Origin: Bacterioplanoides sp965200585
GTDB lineage: Bacteria > Pseudomonadota > Gammaproteobacteria > Pseudomonadales > Oceanobacteraceae
DNA: 64,000 nt
Assembly: GCF_965200585.1 (NCBI RefSeq)
Contig: NZ_OZ241361.1
Strand: one strand, 5' to 3'
A model generated the notes under the pieces. The model was not told the DNA's origin, made no database searches, and saw only the letters and a list, made by a program, of their open reading frames with translations. A program made the translations under genes and the position numbers. Every line of letters starts with the position of its first letter. Positions within the stretch are counted from its first letter, which is position 1. Of this stretch, positions 59,353 through 64,000 are shown one piece after another.

Positions 59353-60336
59353 TTAGTCAGTGGCCATATGGCTGTTAGCCGATTTTACCGATAATAATTC
59401 CGCCAGGCTTTGCTCATTTTCCTGAAGATAATCAATAAACGCCTGAGTAACCGGGCTGGGTTGTTTGGCTGAAGGATAAACTAAACACCAGGAGCGAATT
59501 AACGGAAACCCTTCAACCGGTGCAATGGCCAGTTGGCCAAGTTCCAGCTCGGCTTTAATGCCCAGCTTAGGTACTACAGAGACTCCTAACCCGGCGAGAA
59601 TAGCGTGCTTTAAAGCATCGCTGGAGCCCAGCTCCATATAGGGTTTAAAGCTCAGCTTGTTTTCCTGACAGTGAATTTCCAGCGCCAGTCGGGTGCCTGA
59701 GCCCTGCTCACGCACCAGCTGCGGTAAATTCAGGAATTCCTGTGCCGTCAGCGATTGCCCGGAGGCAGCTAAGGGCTGAGATAATGGGTGATCGGTGCGC
59801 CATACCGGCACCAGTTCGTTATCGAGAAATGGCATGGAAATAAACGGCCGCTCACTCGGCACCATGCCCATGATCACCAGATCATCGCGATTGTCTTTCA
59901 GCCGTTCAATAGCGTTATGACGATTCACCACATGCACCTGAGTGGCAACATTACTGTGCTGTTTTAAAAATGGCTGTAGCAGGTAAGGCACCACAAACTG
60001 GGCGGTATTCACCGCGGCAATACGAAGATCCCCGGAAATATTGCCTTCCAGCGCGTGCAGGTTAGCCTGCATGGTTCTCAGTTCTTCAAACACCTCACTG
60101 ACACTGTGCGCGACGATATCGCCTGCTTCGGTGCGATACAGTTTGCGGCCAACGTATTCGAATAACTTTTGCCCCAGCGCTTCTTCCAGTTGTTTTACCT
60201 GAGCGCTGACGGCAGGTTGAGTCAGGCCTAATAACTCGGCGGCTTTGCCATAGCCGCCCTGGTCATTTACGGCCTGAAATAACTGCAGCTGACGTAAGCT
60301 AAGTCGGTTGACCAGTCGTTGAACCGTCAGTGGCAT
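59353..60336 (-). CDS. LysR-type regulator, CbbR-like
   Basis: A 327-residue LysR protein. RQLQLFQAVNDQGGYGKAAE with LLGLTQPAVSAQVKQLEEAL is the HTH, of the CbbR/RbcR kind. The sensor part contains SERPFISMPFLDNELVPVWR and a conserved EQGSGTRLALE. CbbR controls CO2-fixation genes in autotrophs and related proteins control bicarbonate uptake. It is divergent from sbtA and close to carbonic anhydrase, so control of inorganic carbon uptake is the obvious inference. The gap between the two genes is about 130 bp. Confidence 0.86.
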   Translation of the reverse strand: MPLTVQRLVNRLSLRQLQLFQAVNDQGGYGKAAELLGLTQPAVSAQVKQLEEALGQKLFEYVGRKLYRTEAGDIVAHSVSEVFEELRTMQANLHALEGNISGDLRIAAVNTAQFVVPYLLQPFLKQHSNVATQVHVVNRHNAIERLKDNRDDLVIMGMVPSERPFISMPFLDNELVPVWRTDHPLSQPLAASGQSLTAQEFLNLPQLVREQGSGTRLALEIHCQENKLSFKPYMELGSSDALKHAILAGLGVSVVPKLGIKAELELGQLAIAPVEGFPLIRSWCLVYPSAKQPSPVTQAFIDYLQENEQSLAELLSVKSANSHMATD

Positions 60337-60467
60337 AGTGGCATCTCATCTATAAGTTTTAATTTATGGTATTTAGAAGCTGTATTTATTACAACTGATA
60401 TATCAATGTGAGTTACATTAGCGCCGTTTATCTATCTTCTCAGGAAGCTGCAAAAGGGGGAGCAAAA

Positions 60468-61406
60468 GTGCCGGATATTGTTGTGATGTTTTTCCTGCTG
60501 GGTCTGGTGGCGGGTGTACTGCGCTCGGATCTGACCATTCCCAAAGCCGCTTACGATACGTTAAGCCTGCTGCTGATGCTGACCATCGGTCTGAAAGGTG
60601 GCATGGCGTTACATGGCGCTATTAATGCCTCTCTGGTGCTGGAATTGCTGGCAGTGGCCGCGGTGGGGGCCGTCATTCCTCTGATTATTTTGCCTCTGCT
60701 GCGTGTATTTGGTGTGAACCTGTCTGATAGTGCCAGTCTCGCCGCGCACTATGGTTCGGTGAGTGCCGGTACCTTTGCGGTGGTGCTGGCGTATGCCGAA
60801 AGTAATGGGCTGGATTTTGGCCCACAAACCACCTTGTATTTGGTGATGCTGGAGCTGCCTGCCATTATTGTTGCGCTGGCATTGTATCGTCGTTTCAGCA
60901 GCGACACCGTTGGCGCCAGTCGTATCGAACTGTGGCATGAAACACTCACCAACCGTGGTGTGGTGTTATTAACCGGTGGTGTATTAATTGGCTGGATGTA
61001 CGGCCCGGTTGATGGAGCCGGGGTGACCGAACTATTCACCGGTGCGTTTAAAGCGGTATTGGCGTTATTCCTGTTAGAAATGGGCCTGACCGCCGCCGAA
61101 ACCTTACGGCCAATCCCATGGAAGCAATGGCGCTTGTTGATATTCGCATTGGTGGCACCGGTGGTGTTATCCCTGCTGGGTATCGGAGTTGGCATGCAAT
61201 TAGGACTTGAGACCGGGTCATTGCTGATTCTGGCAACACTGGTCGCCAGTGCCTCCTATATTGCCGCTCCGGCAGCGGTGAGAACCGCTATTCCATCGGC
61301 GGATATTGGCTTAGCGATGTTGTTATCGCTGGGCATTACCTTCCCGTTTAATGTGATGGTGGGGATACCCCTGTATCACGCAATGATTGATGCATTGCTG
61401 GCCTAA
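60468..61406 (+). CDS. sbtA: Sodium-dependent bicarbonate transporter SbtA
   Basis: Start GTG at 60468 with AGGGGGAGC just upstream (earlier GTG at 60408 has no ribosome binding site). 312 residues in about ten hydrophobic helices, in two inverted halves, as in SbtA: VPDIVVMFFLLGLVAGVLRS, KGGMALHGAINASLVLELLA, AAHYGSVSAGTFAVVLAYAE, LVASASYIAAPAAVRTAIPS and SLGITFPFNVMVGIPLYH. It imports bicarbonate with sodium. It is divergent from a CbbR-like regulator and is followed by a beta-carbonic anhydrase. Confidence 0.94.
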   Translation: MPDIVVMFFLLGLVAGVLRSDLTIPKAAYDTLSLLLMLTIGLKGGMALHGAINASLVLELLAVAAVGAVIPLIILPLLRVFGVNLSDSASLAAHYGSVSAGTFAVVLAYAESNGLDFGPQTTLYLVMLELPAIIVALALYRRFSSDTVGASRIELWHETLTNRGVVLLTGGVLIGWMYGPVDGAGVTELFTGAFKAVLALFLLEMGLTAAETLRPIPWKQWRLLIFALVAPVVLSLLGIGVGMQLGLETGSLLILATLVASASYIAAPAAVRTAIPSADIGLAMLLSLGITFPFNVMVGIPLYHAMIDALLA

Positions 61407-61639
61407 GCAATGCTCTCCCAGCTGGTGTTGTCAGGGGACTGAGGCTTAAGGACTTTATTTAAGGACTTTGCTCAGTAAATATCAGCACCAGTGGCAATGG
61501 ACTGCCACTTCTGTTCCTGACACGACAAACTTCTGAAACTTATGTTGCTGGGTTCGCCACGGTAAATCACGTATGCTTGGCCTTATATAAGATAAAACCC
61601 TCCATTCAGAGAGGGCTGGCTAACAAGAGGTGAGGCACG

Positions 61640-62317
61640 GTGGATCTTAAGATTATTGAAGGCATTCTGAATTTTCGTGAGAACGTCTATCCGGAGCGTA
61701 AAGACCTGTTTGGTAGCCTGGCCACCGGGCAAAGCCCACATGTATTGTTTATTACCTGCTCAGACTCGCGTATCGACCCGAACCTGGTGACTTGTGCCGA
61801 CCCAGGCGATTTATTTATCTGCCGTAATGCCGGCAATATTATCCCACCTCATAGTAATGAAACCGGTGGTATGACAGCCTCGGTGGAATACGCCGTTGCG
61901 GTACTCGGGGTGCAGGATATTGTGATCTGCGGCCATACCGATTGTGGTGCGGTGAAAGGTGCGCTGAACGTTGATCAGCTCAAAGGTCTGCCACACGTTA
62001 AAGAGTGGTTAAGTCATTGCCGCAGCGCGATGGAAATTGTGCGCGAACGAAACGGCATTGATTCAGAAGCCTGTATTGGCCACGAACACCTGAACGAAGC
62101 CATCGAAGAAAACGTATTACAGCAATTACAGCATCTGCGTACACACCCGGCGGTTGCCGCCAAGCTGGCAACCGGTAAAGTGCGCTTACACGGCTGGGTA
62201 TACGATATTGAAAAAGGCGAGATTCGTTGCAGTGAAGGCGGGGAGTTTGTCGACTTCCACGATCAGTACGCGGATGAAATTGACGCGGTAAATGAAAAGC
62301 GCTTTTTTTCTGAATAA
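61640..62317 (+). CDS. Beta-class carbonic anhydrase
   Basis: A 225-residue protein from GTG at 61640 (AAGAGGTGAGG upstream). Zinc ligands C40 (FITCSDSRIDP), H99 and C102 (CGHTDCGAV), with D42-R44 as the catalytic pair. It converts CO2 and bicarbonate. It lies 230 bp after sbtA on the same strand. The gap holds a small hairpin (CCCTC/GAGGG near 61589-61605) and no gene. Together SbtA and this enzyme would supply inorganic carbon for carboxylases. Confidence 0.96.
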   Translation: MDLKIIEGILNFRENVYPERKDLFGSLATGQSPHVLFITCSDSRIDPNLVTCADPGDLFICRNAGNIIPPHSNETGGMTASVEYAVAVLGVQDIVICGHTDCGAVKGALNVDQLKGLPHVKEWLSHCRSAMEIVRERNGIDSEACIGHEHLNEAIEENVLQQLQHLRTHPAVAAKLATGKVRLHGWVYDIEKGEIRCSEGGEFVDFHDQYADEIDAVNEKRFFSE

Positions 62318-62321
62318 TTAT

Positions 62322-62578
62322 TTATTCTGGTGGCTTACTCGCTGTCGATTCAAGCTGTAAATCAACACCCATACTTTTATGCAAAATGCGGATCACCTCG
62401 ATTGAGGCTCCGCATGTTTGATGTGCTCTTCCATACGCACTTTAAAGGCTTGGCTGTTAAACGGCTTTGGTGTGCCACCGCTCAAACCTTCGTCAATGGC
62501 TTGCTGCATTGCCTGCACTTTCTGATTGCGTAATTGGCCTTTGCGAATCAAATCTCTTGTGTAATCACTACTGACCAT
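62322..62578 (-). pseudogene. Decayed ParDE toxin-antitoxin module
   Basis: On the minus strand an antitoxin-like frame (from 62578, VSSDYTRDLIRKGQLRNQKV then QAMQQAIDEGLSGG) lacks most of the ribbon-helix-helix start and runs into TGA at 62393. In a different frame the DNA then reads SIEVIRILHKSMGVDLQLES to a stop at 62322, the C-terminal end of a ParE (compare IEVIRVLHKNMD in the intact toxin at 32417). Nearly all of the toxin is deleted. It starts exactly at the end of the M17 peptidase gene. Confidence 0.75.
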
Positions 62579-63941
62579 AGCGCCCCTGTAAATACTCAAA
62601 TACCGCACGAATACCCATCGCTTCTCCACCCGTTGGGCGGCCCGGCAACTTACGGTTATTCCACGCCATCACATCAAAATGAACCCAGGGAGTATCGTCA
62701 ACAAAGTGCTCCAGATACAGAGCGGCAGTAATCGCACCACCAAATGGCCCGGGCACTGAGTTGGTCATATCCGCCACGTCACTCTTCAGCATATCTTTGT
62801 AAGGCTTGTGCAACGGCAGTTGCCAGACAGGATCGGTTACCTTGTTGCCTTGCTGCATTAAATCACCGGCCAGTTGCAGTTGGTTGGTGAAGAAGCCGGG
62901 CAGTTCGGTGCCCAGCGCCACACGGCAGGCGCCGGTAAGGGTGGCAAAATCAAAAATAATCTCAGGCTGGTCGGTTACGGCTTCGGTTAAAGCGTCACAT
63001 AACACCAGTCGGCCTTCGGCATCGGTATTATCAATTTCGACCGTGGTGCCTTTGCGGGTGGTAATTACATCACCGGGGCGGAAAGCATTAGAGCTCACCG
63101 CGTTTTCAACCGCCGGAATTAATACCCGTAAATGAATCGGCAGCTGCTGCGACATAATTAAATACGCCAGCCCCAATACCTGAGCGGCACCGCCCATGTC
63201 TTTTTTCATTAAACGCATCGCGGCTGACGGTTTTAAATCCAGCCCGCCGCTGTCAAAACAAACACCTTTACCCACCAGGGTAATTTTAGGTGCTTGTGGA
63301 TTACCCCAGCGTAAATCAATTAACCGTGGCGCATGTTCGCTGGCACGACCAACGGCATGAATGGTGGGGTAGTTTTGAGTTAATAAGTCATCACCGATGA
63401 CCTGAGTGACGGAAGCGCCGAACTGCTCTGCAATTTCTTCAGTTGCGGCGGCCAGATGTTGCGGCATCATATCGCCTGCCGGGGTATTAATCAGATCGCG
63501 GGTCCAGCGCACGGCTTGTACCATATCGCTGGCGACTTTTAATACATCGTCATCGGCCAGTACTAATTGCGCTTGTGGCTTATCGTTGCTTTTGTATTTT
63601 TCAAAGCGGTAGGCTCCGGCTCCCCAGGCAAAGGCGATGGCAATCAGGGTATCGGTAGTACTGATATTGTCGATTTGATATTGGCCGGCGGGCAGTTGTG
63701 CTGATAAATCACCGGCGGCAAAAAAGTCATCCAGCGAGTCACACACAAATAATGCTGAGCTGGCGCTGCCATCGGCGGCAGGTAATAACTGAGCACCGAC
63801 TCCTGAAAAGCCAGTGGCACTCAGCCAGCTCTGAATCTGGCTGGGTTGTTGTGCCAGCCAGTTGCTGTAATCATTTTTTTCCAGAACGGTTAATGGCGTA
63901 ACAGAACTGGCCTGAGCGGCACTTACTAAAACAGCAGACAT
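62568..63941 (-). CDS. M17 leucyl aminopeptidase family protein
   Basis: A 457-residue cytosolic aminopeptidase. The metal-binding signatures are VGKGVCFDSGGLDLKPSAAM, MKKDMGGAAQVLG and the hallmark NTDAEGRLVLCDAL, followed by DFATLTGACRVALGTELPGF. The N-terminal 120 residues are the poorly conserved hexamer-regulating part. Members cut N-terminal Leu and others from peptides with two metal ions. It is the PepB-like rather than PepA-like type by size. The short space after it holds only a decayed toxin-antitoxin fragment. Confidence 0.95.
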   Translation of the reverse strand: MSAVLVSAAQASSVTPLTVLEKNDYSNWLAQQPSQIQSWLSATGFSGVGAQLLPAADGSASSALFVCDSLDDFFAAGDLSAQLPAGQYQIDNISTTDTLIAIAFAWGAGAYRFEKYKSNDKPQAQLVLADDDVLKVASDMVQAVRWTRDLINTPAGDMMPQHLAAATEEIAEQFGASVTQVIGDDLLTQNYPTIHAVGRASEHAPRLIDLRWGNPQAPKITLVGKGVCFDSGGLDLKPSAAMRLMKKDMGGAAQVLGLAYLIMSQQLPIHLRVLIPAVENAVSSNAFRPGDVITTRKGTTVEIDNTDAEGRLVLCDALTEAVTDQPEIIFDFATLTGACRVALGTELPGFFTNQLQLAGDLMQQGNKVTDPVWQLPLHKPYKDMLKSDVADMTNSVPGPFGGAITAALYLEHFVDDTPWVHFDVMAWNNRKLPGRPTGGEAMGIRAVFEYLQGRYGQ

Positions 63942-64000
63942 ACTGTGTGATCCTTAAAGCGGGTGGCTTAAACACGTAAAAGTGGGCAATCACTACAGTA

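Noticed and set aside
60749..61195. 148-codon antisense frame within sbtA
   Set aside because: Antisense to a conserved transporter; no start signal, no recognisable protein.
1..64000. tRNA, rRNA, tmRNA or CRISPR array
   Set aside because: I read both strands for cloverleaf and GTTCRANNC-type words, rRNA motifs and regularly spaced direct repeats and found none that hold up; a tRNAscan/Infernal run would settle this.

Overview
The window looks like chromosome from a marine, aerobic, heterotrophic gammaproteobacterium of the Oceanospirillales type (Thalassolituus/Oceanobacter-like is my best guess). The reasons are the gene set (hslVU with a DUF971 neighbour, rnr-rlmB, recG-oxyR, argO-argP, a DUF1302/DUF1329 pair, SbtA with carbonic anhydrase), base composition near 50% GC, and palindromic intergenic repeats of a kind common in marine gammaproteobacteria. 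The assignment is inference. I found no rRNA, tRNA, CRISPR array, complete insertion sequence or prophage.

Layout. 0-2 kb: three tandem paralogs of a secreted protein of no family I know, the first cut by the window edge. 2.2-6.9 kb: a molybdenum hydroxylase locus (IorA/IorB-like subunits, XdhC and a MobA-like nucleotidyltransferase), interrupted by two palindromic elements. 7-8.8 kb: an RNase HI with hybrid-binding domain and a eukaryotic-type (HIS6-like) HisA. 8.8-16.2 kb: an RTX protein, a periplasmic binding protein, a YbaK-like/HDOD fusion, recG and oxyR. 16.3-24.4 kb: small metabolic and envelope genes, a transglutaminase-like periplasmic protein, two divergent LPP20-type lipoproteins and a SlyD-like isomerase. 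24.4-32.4 kb: heat-shock protease hslVU behind a clear sigma-32 promoter, a chemoreceptor, DUF971, rnr and rlmB.

32.4-37.4 kb is accessory: ParDE, an unknown AT-rich gene, a broken IS3 transposase, a duplicated scrap of rlmB, a Sel1-repeat protein and two secreted unknowns. 37.4-51.3 kb returns to ordinary genes: a CoA-transferase, argO/argP, a Crp/Fnr regulator divergent from DUF1302-DUF1329, MscS, carboxypeptidase Taq, an SDR and a metallo-hydrolase. 51.3-55.1 kb: ahpC and ahpF, separated by a TumE/TumA-type toxin-antitoxin pair and sharing an upstream element that is probably the OxyR target. 55.2-58.3 kb: a second AT-rich accessory patch (glycine-rich repeat protein, 46-residue secreted peptide, membrane-anchored unknown). 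58.4-64 kb: a glutathione transferase, a CbbR-like regulator divergent from bicarbonate transporter sbtA and beta-carbonic anhydrase, a decayed ParDE and an M17 aminopeptidase.

The most unusual signal is a set of six intergenic elements (3.9, 4.1, 7.9, 20.9, 23.8 and 31.5 kb). Each has two short hairpins with an invariant GGA in the loop, stems that covary between copies, and outer arms that differ from copy to copy but pair within each copy. Five of the six lie in sense orientation after the preceding gene. The loop design is that of CsrA/RsmA binding sites. A second point is a short unknown protein family present as two diverged copies at 33.1 and 56.7 kb, each in an AT-rich accessory patch.
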